Origin: Azonexus sp. R2A61
GTDB lineage: Bacteria; Pseudomonadota; Gammaproteobacteria; Burkholderiales; Rhodocyclaceae
Direction: 5' to 3'
NCBI RefSeq assembly: GCF_021401135.1
Contig: NZ_JACBFO010000004.1
Span: forward strand, 248,001-312,000
DNA length: 64,000 nt
Positions 21,359 to 30,051 of this stretch are shown here, piece after piece; positions within the stretch are counted from its first letter, which is position 1, and each line of letters opens with the position of its first letter. The translations under genes were made by a program, and so were the position numbers. The notes under the pieces were generated by a model. The model saw nothing but the letters and a program-made list of their open reading frames with translations, made no database searches and was not told the DNA's origin.

Positions 21359-22651
21359 GTGAATTCGCAGACGATCAGGGCGCTGCTCCTGGCGCTGCTG
21401 ACGGCCGCCGTTGCCCTGCCGCTCGGATACTTCACCGAAGCCGGGTTCGGCTGGCTGCTGTTCAGCGGCGGATTGGCCCTGCAGCTGGCTTTCCACCTGC
21501 TCTACCTGTCGCGCCTGGAGCACTGGTCGCGGGCGCCGATCGCCGATCCCAGCCTGGAAGGCGAAGGCGCCTGGGATGGCGTGTTCCGCCGCCTGTACCG
21601 GCACGAGAAGGAGTTGCGCGCGCAGATTGCCGCCCGCGATCACGAAATCGCCATGCTGATCGCCGCCGGCCAGGCACTCACCGACGGCGTCGTGCTGCTC
21701 GACACGCAGTACCAGATCCTGTTCTGCAACCGCACGGCGGAAGACCAGCTCGGCCTCAAGGTCGTCACCGACCGAGGCCTGCCCATCGTCAATCTGGTAC
21801 GCCAGCCCGAATTCATGGCCTACCTGGCCAACGAGGATTTCAACACGCCGCTGACCTTGCGCCCGGAGCGCAACCAGGAGCGGGTGCTGTCGATCTACGT
21901 CGTTCCCTACGCCGGCAACCGGCGGCTGATGCAGGTCAAGGACGTCACCCAGGCCGACCGGCTCGACCGCATGCGGCGTGATTTCGTCGCCAACGTCTCG
22001 CACGAACTGCGCACGCCGCTCACCGTCCTCGCCGGCTTTCTCGAAACCCTGCAGGAAATCGACGTCGACCGCGACGAACGCCAGCGTTACCTGCAGATGA
22101 TGGCCGAGCAGTCGGACCGCATGCAGGCCATCGTCCAGGACCTGCTGACCCTGTCGTCGATCGAATCGGCGCCGCCGCCCGAATCCACGGTGGTCGACAT
22201 GGCTTCGTTGATCGACAAGCTGCGGCGCGACGCCGAAGCCCTGTCCGCCGGCCGGCACGAAATTGCCGTCGAGATCGAAGGCCAGGGCGATCTCTACGGT
22301 GCCGAACCGGAACTGGTCAGCGCCTTCGCCAATCTGGTGGCGAACGCCGTGCGCTACACGCCGAACGGTGGCAAGGTCACCCTCGAATGGCGTGTCCTGC
22401 CCGGCGGCGCTGAATTCGCCGTGCGCGACACCGGCATCGGCATCGCCCCGGAACACATCCCGCGGCTGACCGAACGCTTCTACCGCGTCGACCGCGGCCG
22501 CTCGCGCGACGCCGGCGGCACCGGGCTTGGCCTGGCCATCGTCAAGCACTCGCTGAACCGGCACCAGGCACGGCTGGTGATCACCTCCAAACCGGGTGAA
22601 GGCAGCCGGTTTGCGGCGCGCTTCCCGCCGGAGCGGGTGGCGGTGGTTTGA
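21359..22651 (+). CDS. phoR: Phosphate regulon sensor histidine kinase PhoR
   Basis: 430 residues, GTG start 5 bp after phoB. Two short N-terminal hydrophobic helices (about 5-45) anchor it in the inner membrane without a large periplasmic domain, as usual for PhoR. A linker and PAS domain (VVLLDTQYQILFCN) follow, then the dimerisation/phospho-acceptor helix with the H-box VSHELRTPLTVLAGFLETL, and the ATPase domain with N (NLVANAVRYTPNGG), G1 (DTGIGI) and G2 (GGTGLGLAIVKH) boxes. Phosphorylates PhoB under phosphate limitation. Last gene of the cluster; the non-coding repeat island follows. Confidence 0.96.
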   Translation: MNSQTIRALLLALLTAAVALPLGYFTEAGFGWLLFSGGLALQLAFHLLYLSRLEHWSRAPIADPSLEGEGAWDGVFRRLYRHEKELRAQIAARDHEIAMLIAAGQALTDGVVLLDTQYQILFCNRTAEDQLGLKVVTDRGLPIVNLVRQPEFMAYLANEDFNTPLTLRPERNQERVLSIYVVPYAGNRRLMQVKDVTQADRLDRMRRDFVANVSHELRTPLTVLAGFLETLQEIDVDRDERQRYLQMMAEQSDRMQAIVQDLLTLSSIESAPPPESTVVDMASLIDKLRRDAEALSAGRHEIAVEIEGQGDLYGAEPELVSAFANLVANAVRYTPNGGKVTLEWRVLPGGAEFAVRDTGIGIAPEHIPRLTERFYRVDRGRSRDAGGTGLGLAIVKHSLNRHQARLVITSKPGEGSRFAARFPPERVAVV

Positions 22652-22826
22652 TGTCTGGTGCTCTGGTTTCGGGGGGGCATTGGCTTTGTCAGAAGTGTTT
22701 GGTGGGATACGGTTTTGGGTGGTTTTCGCCGGTGACCTTTGGGTGTTGCTGACGCTCAGGGTTCCGCGGCTGACGCGTGGGGTGGGTTTTCTGAGGGGCT
22801 GGTTTCCGCCGTTGACCGGCGGGCGT

Positions 22827-22854
22827 ACTTTCTTTTGCTTCGCCAAAAGAAAGT
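22827..22854. repeat. Hairpin core of left repeat arm
   Basis: A perfect 11-bp stem ACTTTCTTTTG / CAAAAGAAAGT (22827-22837 with 22844-22854) around the loop CTTCGC. AT-rich against GC-rich surroundings. Confidence 0.8.
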
Positions 22855-23101
22855 AGCCAAAGAAAAGGCGACCCTGGGTCGGCGCCGGGCGTTGCCCGGT
22901 TCCCTGCGCTACTCGGGTGGTCGGGCGGCTGGCTAAACTCGCCGCTGCGCGGCTCAGACAACGCCAGCCGACTTCCCCCGACCGCCCTGCGTTGCTCGGC
23001 GCCTCTCAAGGGGCCCAACATCAGAGGTGTGCTGCGGTCGACGGAAGAAATAGGTGAAAAAGCCGGTCGACCGTACAAGAAGCGCAAAAAAAGATGAATC
23101 C

Positions 23102-23115
23102 TGCGGTCGACCGCA
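23102..23115. repeat. 14-bp palindrome TGCGGTCGACCGCA in the repeat-island spacer
   Basis: Second perfect copy of the palindrome found in tkt at 2367-2380. A half copy (TGCGGTCGAC, 23033-23042) and a near copy (GGTCGACCGTAC, about 23065) lie in the same spacer. Confidence 0.8.
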
Positions 23116-23325
23116 CAAAAGCCATGTTTTCCACCACGCTTTCCGTTGCGACGTTTTCCCGGTTCCCTGTGTTTCGCGCCGAGCAACGCAGAAGGGCCGG
23201 GGGATTTCGGCTGGCGTTGTTTGAGGCCCGCAGGGCCGAGTTTAGCCAGCCGCCCGGTCCTTCGAGTCGCGCAGGGCAGTCGGCGGCACGCCGACCGCGA
23301 AAGTCAGGGTCGCCTTCTTTTGGCT

Positions 23326-23351
23326 ACTTTTCTTGGCGAAGCAAGAAAAGT
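23326..23351. repeat. Hairpin core of right repeat arm
   Basis: A perfect 10-bp stem ACTTTTCTTG / CAAGAAAAGT (23326-23335 with 23342-23351) around the loop GCGAAG. It is the inverted counterpart of the left-arm core; stem sequence differs from the left arm while pairing is kept. Confidence 0.8.
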
Positions 23352-23462
23352 ACGCCCGCCGGTCAACGGCGGAAACCAGCCTTTCAGAAAATCCGGCCCC
23401 CATCCGCCAACGGCAGAGAACAGCGCTTGAAAGCGCAGTCCGCCCGCGTCAGCGATCAACCC

Positions 23463-24665
23463 TCACCCGCGAACCGGCCGCACCTTCCCCGCCGCCAGCG
23501 TCGCCCGCTGCCGGGCTTCGTCGGTGTCGGCGCCGTTTGCCACGACGACGCCCATCCGCCGTTTGACGAAGGATTCCGGTTTGCCGAACAGCCGCAGGTC
23601 GGTGCGCGGCACGGCCAGGGCGTCGGCGACGCCGTCGAAGGCGATGCCGCTTTCATCCATGCCGCCGTAGATGACGGCCGAGGCGCCGGGTTCGCGCAGG
23701 GCGGTGTCGACCGGCAGGCCGAGGATGGCGCGGGCGTGCAGTTCGAATTCGGAGAAGCGCTGCGAGCACAGCGTGACCAGGCCGGTGTCGTGCGGCCGCG
23801 GGCTGACTTCGGAGAACCACACCATGTCGCCCTTGACGAAGAGTTCGACGCCGAACAGGCCGCGACCGCCGAGGTTGCCGGTGACCGCTGCGGCGATTTC
23901 GCGGGCGCGGGCCAGCGCGGCCGGCGACATCGCTTGCGGTTGCCAGGATTCGACGTAGTCGCCGGACACCTGGCGGTGGCCGATCGGATCGCAGAAATAC
24001 GTCGAAATCTCATCATTTTGCGCGTCGACCGCACGTACGGTCAGCAAGGTGATTTCGTAGTCGAAATCGACGAAGCCCTCGACGATGACGCGACCCTGAT
24101 TGACCCGGCCGCCGCTCGCCGCGTAGTCCCAGGCTTTCTGCACGTCGTCCGGGCCGTGCAGCAGCGACTGGCCCTTGCCGGACGAGGACATCACCGGCTT
24201 GACGATGCACGGGTAGCCGATGCCGCCGTCGATCGCCGCCTGCAGCTCGGCCAGCGAGTCGGCGAAGCGGTAGGGCGAGGTCGGCAGGCCGAGTTCCTCG
24301 GCAGCCAGCCGGCGGATGCCTTCGCGGTTCATCGTCAGCTTCGCGGCGCGGGCGGTCGGGATGACTTCGGCCAGACCTTCGGCTTCCAGTTCGACCAGCG
24401 TGTCGGTGGCGATGGCTTCGATCTCCGGCACGATCAGCTGCGGCTTCTCCTTTTCGACCAGCGCGCGCAGCGCGGCGCCGTCGGTCATCGGGATGACGTG
24501 GGCGCGATGCGCAACCTGCTGGCCGGGGGCGTTGGCGTAGCGGTCGACGGCGATCACCTCGACGCCGAGACGCTGCAGCGCGATGACGACTTCCTTGCCC
24601 AGTTCGCCGGCGCCGAGCAGCATGACACGGGTGGCGGAGGGGGAGAGCGGGGTGCCGATGGGCAT
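23463..24665 (-). CDS. purT: Formate-dependent phosphoribosylglycinamide formyltransferase
   Basis: ATP-grasp enzyme of purine synthesis that formylates GAR with free formate and ATP. 400 residues, the usual length. N-terminal [24 protein letters not shown]-grasp core [33 protein letters not shown]; and the metal-binding [20 protein letters not shown] are all intact. The start ATG 24665 has an AAGGA site within a copy of the TGCGGTCGAC word. It stands between the repeat island and the chemoreceptor gene. Confidence 0.95.
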   Translation of the reverse strand: MPIGTPLSPSATRVMLLGAGELGKEVVIALQRLGVEVIAVDRYANAPGQQVAHRAHVIPMTDGAALRALVEKEKPQLIVPEIEAIATDTLVELEAEGLAEVIPTARAAKLTMNREGIRRLAAEELGLPTSPYRFADSLAELQAAIDGGIGYPCIVKPVMSSSGKGQSLLHGPDDVQKAWDYAASGGRVNQGRVIVEGFVDFDYEITLLTVRAVDAQNDEISTYFCDPIGHRQVSGDYVESWQPQAMSPAALARAREIAAAVTGNLGGRGLFGVELFVKGDMVWFSEVSPRPHDTGLVTLCSQRFSEFELHARAILGLPVDTALREPGASAVIYGGMDESGIAFDGVADALAVPRTDLRLFGKPESFVKRRMGVVVANGADTDEARQRATLAAGKVRPVRG

Positions 24666-24740
24666 GCGGGTTCCTTTGCGGTCGACGGGGAAAATCGGCC
24701 GAATTTAGGCGTGGACCGCGCTCAGGTCAAGCCGGCCGCG

Positions 24741-26369
24741 TCAGGCCTGCATGGGGCCGATGCGAAAGCGGTTCACAATGCCGCTCAGGTGGTCCGACAA
24801 CTGGCGGATGCCGTCGGCGAAACGGCGGGTATGGCCGGCCGTTGCGTTGGCGTCGCGCATCAGGGCCTCGATGGCATCGACCTGGCGGACGATCTGCCGG
24901 CTCGACGCATGGCCGATGCCGACCTGCTCGGCAATCTGGCCGACGGTTTCGATGACCGCCCGGGCCGAGTGTTCGATGTCGCCCATCGCGCTGCCGGCCG
25001 AACTCGCCAGTTCGATGTTGTGCTTGATGTCCGCGACCACCTCGCGCATCAGTGCGGTCGATTGTTCGGCGGTGCTGGCGATTGCTTCGACCTGGCCGCT
25101 GATCGAGCGTGTCGCGCCGCTGACGCGTTCGGCCAGCTTGCGCACTTCATCGGCGACGACGGCGAAGCCGCGGCCGGTATCGCCGGCGCGGGCCGCCTCG
25201 ATGGCGGCGTTGAGCGCCAGCAGGTTGGTCTGGTCGGCGATCTCGCGAATCTCGCGGACCAGACCGGAAATGTTCTGGCCGGCTGCGGCGAGCGCGAACA
25301 CGCGTTCGGCGGCGGTTTCGACGTTGCCGGCCAGGCGGTGGATGTGACTGACGGTCTGGCGGATGGTCGCCCCGTTATCCACCGCCTGCTGTCCCGAACT
25401 GGCGGTCAGCTGGCCGGCGCGGCCGGTGTCGCTGTGGATGCGGTCGATCTGCGCCTGGATTTCCTGGATCGCCACCTGGATTTCGCGCGACGAGCCGTTG
25501 CCGTTTTCGGCGATGCCGGCCAGGGCCACGGCCGATTGCAGCATCTCGCCGGCCGCCACCTCGTTCTGGTGGATGACCCCGGCCATTTCCGCCAGGCTTT
25601 GCTGCAGCGTGTCTAGCAGCCGGTTGAAGGCCTGGATCGAGCGGCCGATCTCGTCGTCGTTGACCACCGGGACGCGATGCGTGAAATCCAGCGTGTCGGC
25701 GATGGTTCGCATGGTGTTTTCCATGTCGGCCAGCGGTCGGGCGATCCGTCGGTAGAGCGCCAGGCCGAGTGCCGACAGTCCACTCAGGATCACTGCGAAG
25801 GCGCCGCCGAGCTGGATCAGCGTGCGCTGCAGGCTGCCGTCGAGACGGGCGACGCTTTCGTCCTTGACCCGGCGTTTTTCGACCCGCAGCGTTTCCAGTA
25901 CGCCGTCGATTTCGGCGAGGAAGGGGGCGGCGCTGCCGGACAGCGTTGCTTCGGCCAGTACGCTCTGGCCGGCGAGACTGAAGCGGGCGACGTCGTCGAC
26001 CGCCGCATAATAGTTCTTCAGGCTTTCCTCGGCCTGGTCGAGCAGTCCGCGCTGGGCGTCGCTGTCGGCCAGCGCGCGTTGTTCGGCGAGCAACTGGCGC
26101 AATTGTTCCTTCTGGCGTTCCAGTTGCTGCCGGGTCTGTTCGGCGATCGTCCGGTCCGCTGCGTGGGCCAGCGAAATGGCGGCGATCTGCACGCCTTTCA
26201 GGCCGGCGGCCAGTTCGATCGAACTCAGGAAACCGGGAATCGCGCCATCGGTCAGTTGCCGGATCATTGCGTTGTTGCGCTGGAACTGGTTGAGTCCGAC
26301 GCCGCCCAGGGCGAGCAGGGCACCCAGCGTGAAGACGAGCAGCAGGACGAGACGGTGGGAGATTTTCAT
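24741..26369 (-). CDS. Methyl-accepting chemotaxis protein
   Basis: 542-residue inner-membrane chemoreceptor. Membrane helix 1 is at about 7-27, a helical periplasmic domain of the four-helix-bundle type at about 30-188, helix 2 at about 190-210, then HAMP ([20 protein letters not shown]) and a signalling domain. The CheA/CheW-binding hairpin tip carries [20 protein letters not shown] and [15 protein letters not shown]. Ligand unknown. It is divergent from the PHO-box-controlled PlcP operon; the shared gap has a PHO-like half site GGTGACAG (26427-26434) facing this gene. Confidence 0.93.
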   Translation of the reverse strand: MKISHRLVLLLVFTLGALLALGGVGLNQFQRNNAMIRQLTDGAIPGFLSSIELAAGLKGVQIAAISLAHAADRTIAEQTRQQLERQKEQLRQLLAEQRALADSDAQRGLLDQAEESLKNYYAAVDDVARFSLAGQSVLAEATLSGSAAPFLAEIDGVLETLRVEKRRVKDESVARLDGSLQRTLIQLGGAFAVILSGLSALGLALYRRIARPLADMENTMRTIADTLDFTHRVPVVNDDEIGRSIQAFNRLLDTLQQSLAEMAGVIHQNEVAAGEMLQSAVALAGIAENGNGSSREIQVAIQEIQAQIDRIHSDTGRAGQLTASSGQQAVDNGATIRQTVSHIHRLAGNVETAAERVFALAAAGQNISGLVREIREIADQTNLLALNAAIEAARAGDTGRGFAVVADEVRKLAERVSGATRSISGQVEAIASTAEQSTALMREVVADIKHNIELASSAGSAMGDIEHSARAVIETVGQIAEQVGIGHASSRQIVRQVDAIEALMRDANATAGHTRRFADGIRQLSDHLSGIVNRFRIGPMQA

Positions 26370-26446
26370 GGTGCCGGGAAGCCGTGGAGAACAGCCGGAA
26401 GCCTAGGCGGCCGGTGTTGCATTCCGGTGACAGCGTCGGCCGCGGC

Positions 26447-26502
26447 CTGTCATCGTCGCGTCACGAAAGCGTCACGGCAGTTTCATGGGCAGCTTCTATC
26501 GT
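26447..26502 (+). promoter_or_regulatory. Multi-repeat PHO box upstream of the PlcP-like operon
   Basis: Four GTCA-type heptamers in direct orientation: CTGTCAT (26447), CGTCACG (26459), CGTCACG (26470) and TTTCATG (26481), with 12-, 11- and 11-bp periodicity. This matches tandem PhoB sites (7-bp repeats every 11 bp). A weak -10, TATCGT (26497-26502), lies 9 bp after the last repeat, close to the 10-bp spacing at pstS. Transcription would then start at about 26509, the likely start codon, so the mRNA may be leaderless. Confidence 0.65.
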
Positions 26503-26508
26503 GCGGCC

Positions 26509-27300
26509 ATGCCCAAGGTCAGAAGCCTCTTCCTCTCCGACATCCACCTAGGCACGCGGGCGTGCCAGGCGGAGCGTCTCCTCGATTTCCTGCGCGAGCA
26601 TCCGGCCGAGCAGACTTTCCTGATCGGCGACATCGTCGATTTCTGGGCGATGAGCCGCAGCATCTGCTGGACGCAGGCGCAGAACACGGTGGTGCAGAAA
26701 CTGCTGCGCCGGGCGCGCCACGGTGAACGCGTGGTGCTGATTCCCGGCAACCACGACGAAGCGCTGCGCGATTACTGCGGCACGGTGTTCGGCGAGATCG
26801 AAGTGGCCGACGAAGTGGTGCATGAAACGGCCGACGGGCGTCGCCTGTTGCTGATTCACGGCGACCAGTTCGACCAGGTGACGCGCCATCACCGCTGGGT
26901 CGCCGTGCTCGGCGACCAGGCCTACAACCTGCTGGTCCGCCTCAACCTGTGGCTGTCGTGGGTCCGGCGCAAGCTTGGCCGGCCCGGCTACTGGTCGCTG
27001 GCCGGTTACGCCAAGCGCAAGGTCAAGACGGCGCTCAACTTCATTTTCGATTTCGAGGAATCAGCCGTCCGCCATGCCCGCGAACGCGGCCTCGACGGCG
27101 TGGTCTGCGGCCACATCCACTGGGCGACGATCCGCGACATCGACGGCCTGGCCTACATCAATTGCGGCGACTGGGTCGATTCCTGCACGGCCATCGTCGA
27201 ACATGGCGACGGCCGGCTCGAGCTGATCGCCTGGGGCGCCCCCGCCCCGCAGCGGCAGGCGCTGCCGGCGCCGGCGGCCAGCACCGCCGTGGAGGTCTGA
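26509..27300 (+). CDS. PlcP-like metallophosphoesterase (phospholipase C for membrane lipid remodelling)
   Basis: 263-residue calcineurin-type phosphoesterase. The dinuclear-metal motifs DIHLG, GDIVDFW, GNHDE, HGDQFD and GHIH are all present. The mid-region LGDQAYNLLVRLN...GYWSLAGYAKRKVK and the CGHIHWATIRD ending resemble PlcP of Sinorhizobium and relatives, which cuts phospholipid head groups to give diacylglycerol during phosphate starvation. Automated annotation often calls such proteins UDP-2,3-diacylglucosamine diphosphatase (LpxH); true LpxH has a different mid-region. I prefer ATG 26509 (MPKVRSLF), because an upstream ATG at 26485 lies inside the PHO box. A glycosyltransferase follows after 1 bp. 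Enzymatic identity is inferred. Confidence 0.75.
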   Translation: MPKVRSLFLSDIHLGTRACQAERLLDFLREHPAEQTFLIGDIVDFWAMSRSICWTQAQNTVVQKLLRRARHGERVVLIPGNHDEALRDYCGTVFGEIEVADEVVHETADGRRLLLIHGDQFDQVTRHHRWVAVLGDQAYNLLVRLNLWLSWVRRKLGRPGYWSLAGYAKRKVKTALNFIFDFEESAVRHARERGLDGVVCGHIHWATIRDIDGLAYINCGDWVDSCTAIVEHGDGRLELIAWGAPAPQRQALPAPAASTAVEV

Positions 27301-27301
27301 G

Positions 27302-28483
27302 ATGCGTGTGTTGATGGTGTCCGATGTTTATTTCCCGCGCATCAACGGCGTGTCGACCTCGATCGAGACTTTCCGCCAGACGCTTGCCGCGCACGGCGTC
27401 GAGGTACGGCTGGTGGTGCCGCGCTATGCCGACGAACCCGAGGCGCCGGGCATCGTCCGGGTGCCCGGGCGGCCGGTGCCGCGCGATCCGGAAGATCGGC
27501 TGGTCGGCTGGTCGGCCATGCTGCGCGCGGTCGACGAAGCCGCCGCCGATTGCGACCTGATCCACATCCAGACGCCCTTCATCGCCCACTACGCCGGCCT
27601 GAAAATCGCCCGCCGCCGCGGCTTGCCGGTGATCGCCACCTATCACACGCTGTTCGAGGAATACATCGAGCACTACGCCCCGTTCCTGCCGGCCGGCTGG
27701 CTCAAGGGCTTTGCCCGCCGTCTGTCGCGTCGGCAGTGCAACGCGCTGGATGCGCTGGTCGTGCCATCGACGGCGATGCGCGAACGGCTGACCGCCTACG
27801 GGGTGACGACGCCGATGAACGTGCTGCCTACCGGCATTCCGCTCGACCGTTTCGCCAACGGCGACGGGGCGGCTTTCCGCGCCGGGCACGGGATTCCGGG
27901 CGACCGGCCGGTGGCGCTGTTCGTCGGCCGCATCGCGCACGAGAAGAACATCGGCTTCCTGCTCGATGCGCTGCCGCACGCGCTCGATTTTTGCCCGGAC
28001 ATGCTGCTGGTGATCGCCGGCGAAGGGCCGGCCAGCGACGATCTGAAACGGCAGGCGGCGCGCCTCGGGCTGGACGGCTCGGTGCGCTTCATCGGTTACC
28101 TCGACCGGGTCGGCGCCTTGCCGTCCTGCTACGCGGCGGCTGATGTCTTCGTCTTTGCGTCGCGCACCGAAACGCAGGGACTGGTGCTGCTCGAAGCGAT
28201 GGCGGCCGGCGTGCCGGTCGTCGCGCTGGCCGAGATGGGCACCGTCGACATCCTCGGCCCGGGACGCGGCTGCTTCACGCCGCCGCCCGAGCCGCAGGCC
28301 TTCGGCGAAGTGCTCGGCCACTACCTGCGCAACCCGGCTGCCTGGCGACATCTGAAGGAAGCTGCGCCACGCTATGCCGCCGAATGGTCGGATAGCGCGC
28401 TGGCCGGCCGTTTGGCCGGGCTCTACCGGCATTTGCTGAGCGCTGGCGAGCGTGCTTTCCAGCGACTCGCCGCCGATACCTGA
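27302..28483 (+). CDS. GT4-family glycosyltransferase, Agt-like (diacylglycerol glycosyltransferase suspected)
   Basis: 393 residues, GT-B fold. The N-terminal acceptor domain begins VLMVSDVYFPRINGVSTSI and contains TYHTLFEEYIEHY, which resembles diacylglycerol glucosyltransferases. The C-terminal donor domain has FVGRIAHEKNIGFL and the EX7E motif ETQGLVLLEAM. Starts 1 bp after the PlcP-like gene and is followed by dgkA, so it should use the diacylglycerol made by PlcP with a UDP-sugar to make a glycolipid. Substrate is inferred from context; a role in polysaccharide synthesis cannot be excluded. Confidence 0.75.
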   Translation: MRVLMVSDVYFPRINGVSTSIETFRQTLAAHGVEVRLVVPRYADEPEAPGIVRVPGRPVPRDPEDRLVGWSAMLRAVDEAAADCDLIHIQTPFIAHYAGLKIARRRGLPVIATYHTLFEEYIEHYAPFLPAGWLKGFARRLSRRQCNALDALVVPSTAMRERLTAYGVTTPMNVLPTGIPLDRFANGDGAAFRAGHGIPGDRPVALFVGRIAHEKNIGFLLDALPHALDFCPDMLLVIAGEGPASDDLKRQAARLGLDGSVRFIGYLDRVGALPSCYAAADVFVFASRTETQGLVLLEAMAAGVPVVALAEMGTVDILGPGRGCFTPPPEPQAFGEVLGHYLRNPAAWRHLKEAAPRYAAEWSDSALAGRLAGLYRHLLSAGERAFQRLAADT

Positions 28484-28501
28484 ACCCGCTGTGGAGTGAA
28501 C

Positions 28502-28918
28502 ATGCCGCCTGTCCCCGACGAACTGGGCCTCGATCCGGCCCGGGAATCGCCTTTCAAGGGCAAGACCGGCCTGCGCCGGGTCTGGAATGCCTTCTACTAC
28601 TCGCTGGATGGGCTGAAGGCCGCCTATCTCTGCGAGGATGCCTTTCGCCAGGAGGTCTGGCTGGCCGCGCTGCTGATCCCGCTGGCCCTGTGGCTGCCGG
28701 TCGGCTGGCTGGCCAGCGGCCTGCTGATCGCCAGCGTGTTGCTGGTGCTGATCGTCGAACTGCTCAATTCTGCCGTCGAAGCGGTGGTCGACCGCGTCAG
28801 TCTGGAAAACCACCGGCTGGCGAAGCGCGCCAAGGACATCGGCAGCGCCGCGGTGCTCGTCTCGCTGCTGCTGGTCGTGGTCGTCTGGGGAGGCGTCCTG
28901 CTGGAGCACTATCGATGA
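28502..28918 (+). CDS. dgkA: Diacylglycerol kinase (prokaryotic DgkA type)
   Basis: Integral membrane kinase making phosphatidic acid from diacylglycerol and ATP. 138 residues; the extra N-terminal 25 or so residues are hydrophilic. The DgkA signature ELLNSAVEAVVDRVSLE and HRLAKRAKDIGSAAV is complete, with three hydrophobic helices. ATG 28502 has a GGAG site; the upstream GTG is less likely. In an operon with a putative diacylglycerol-producing lipase and glycosyltransferases, it would return surplus diacylglycerol to phospholipid synthesis. It overlaps the next gene by 4 bp (ATGA). Confidence 0.93.
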   Translation: MPPVPDELGLDPARESPFKGKTGLRRVWNAFYYSLDGLKAAYLCEDAFRQEVWLAALLIPLALWLPVGWLASGLLIASVLLVLIVELLNSAVEAVVDRVSLENHRLAKRAKDIGSAAVLVSLLLVVVVWGGVLLEHYR

Positions 28919-30051
28919 AACTGAACATCGCCTTCGTCACCGAAACCTTTCCGCCGGAAGTGAACGGCGTGGCAATGACCGTCGGCCGCCTGGTCGGCGG
29001 CCTGCGCGAATGCGGCCATGAAGTCGATGTGCTGCGGCCGCGGCAGCATGGCGAGGATCGCGGCGGCACGTTGCCGGGCGGTTGCGAGGTCGCGCTGCCC
29101 GGCGTGCCGCTGCCGGGCTATCCGGGCTTGCGCTTCGGCCTGCCGGCCGGCCGCCAGTTGGCGAAGCGCTGGCGCGAACGTCGCCCCGACCTGGTGCACG
29201 TGGTCACCGAAGGCCCGCTCGGCTGGTCGGCGGTGGCCACCGCACGCCGCCTCGGCATCCCGGTGACCTCCGGTTTTCATACCAATTTCGACCGTTACAG
29301 CGTGCACTACGGCATCGGCTGGATGCGGCCGGCGGTCGCCGCCTACCTGCGCACGCTGCATCGGCGCACGCGGGCGACGATGGTGCCGACGGCGGCCCTG
29401 GCGGCCGATCTGGCCGGCGAGGGGGTGCCCGGCGTGCGGGTGGTCGGGCGCGGCGTCGATACCGTGCTGTTCGATCCGGCCCGACGCAGCGATGCCTTGC
29501 GCCGGGCCTGGGCGGTCGACGGCGAAGGGCCGGTCTGCCTGTACGTCGGCCGGCTGGCGCCGGAGAAGAATCTGGCACTGGTCGAGCGCAGCTTCGCGGC
29601 GATCCAGGTCTGGCATCCCGCTGCACGCATGGTCTGGGTCGGCGATGGGCCGTCGGCCCGGCGTCTTGCGGTCGACCACCCGGATCACCGGTTTTGCGGC
29701 ATGCGTACCGGCGAAGACCTGGCCGCACATTACGCCAGCGCCGATCTCTTCCTGTTCCCCAGCCTGACCGAAACCTACGGCAACGTGGTTGCCGAGGCGA
29801 TGGCCAGCGGCCTGCCGGTCGTTGCTTACCGCAGTGCTGCGGCCGCCGAACTGATCGCCGACCGTCGGGATGGCGTGGTGGTGGCGCCGGGCGACGAGCA
29901 GGCCTTTGTCGACGGCGCGCTGTGGGCGCTGGAGCTGCCGCTGCGCCGCCAGGCGCTGGCCGGAGCCGCCCGCCAGGTGATGCTGCCGCGCGGCTGGGAC
30001 GGGGTCGTCGAGCGCTTCGTTGCCGTCGCGCAGGAGGCGCTCAGGCCGTGA
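28915..30051 (+). CDS. Second GT4-family glycosyltransferase, Agt-like
   Basis: 378 residues, GT-B fold, only distantly similar to the first glycosyltransferase of the operon. N-terminal [20 protein letters not shown]; acceptor-side [14 protein letters not shown], as in SqdX/Agt-type lipid glycosyltransferases; donor-side [17 protein letters not shown]7E motif [11 protein letters not shown]. Translationally coupled to dgkA by an ATGA overlap. Two glycosyltransferases could make two different glycolipids or add two sugars. Its 3' end overlaps the convergent histidine kinase gene by 11 bp. Confidence 0.75.
   Translation: MKLNIAFVTETFPPEVNGVAMTVGRLVGGLRECGHEVDVLRPRQHGEDRGGTLPGGCEVALPGVPLPGYPGLRFGLPAGRQLAKRWRERRPDLVHVVTEGPLGWSAVATARRLGIPVTSGFHTNFDRYSVHYGIGWMRPAVAAYLRTLHRRTRATMVPTAALAADLAGEGVPGVRVVGRGVDTVLFDPARRSDALRRAWAVDGEGPVCLYVGRLAPEKNLALVERSFAAIQVWHPAARMVWVGDGPSARRLAVDHPDHRFCGMRTGEDLAAHYASADLFLFPSLTETYGNVVAEAMASGLPVVAYRSAAAAELIADRRDGVVVAPGDEQAFVDGALWALELPLRRQALAGAARQVMLPRGWDGVVERFVAVAQEALRP

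Larger units (their letters stand above)
22785..23395. repeat. Long imperfect inverted repeat (two about 215-bp arms)
   Basis: The left arm (about 22785-23004) and the right arm (about 23175-23395, inverted) match base for base over long tracts. Shared tracts include GGTTTCCGCCGTTGACCGGC, GGGCGTACTT, GCGACCCTG, GGGCGGCTGGCTAAACTCG, CAACGCCAGCCGA and TGCGTTGCTCGGCGC. A unique spacer of about 170 bp (23005-23174) lies between, carrying one 14-bp palindrome. No credible gene is seen in the 811-bp gap between phoR and purT; the short frames here translate the repeat. From memory, a closely similar GTACTTTCTTTTG...AAAGTAGCC element recurs in many beta- and gammaproteobacterial genomes. Confidence 0.8.

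Noticed and set aside
22689..23430. Small frames in the repeat island (peptides with KKVAKEKATL or AKESTPAGQRRKPA)
   Set aside because: They are translations of the inverted repeat arms on both strands; pairing, not coding, is conserved between arms.
23094..25616. 840-codon plus-strand frame across the repeat island, purT and chemoreceptor genes
   Set aside because: It is antisense to two well-supported genes and begins in a repeat arm; no domain is recognisable.
26509..27300. Naming the phosphoesterase lpxH
   Set aside because: Its mid-region and neighbours (glycosyltransferases, DgkA, PHO box) fit PlcP better than the lipid A enzyme LpxH.
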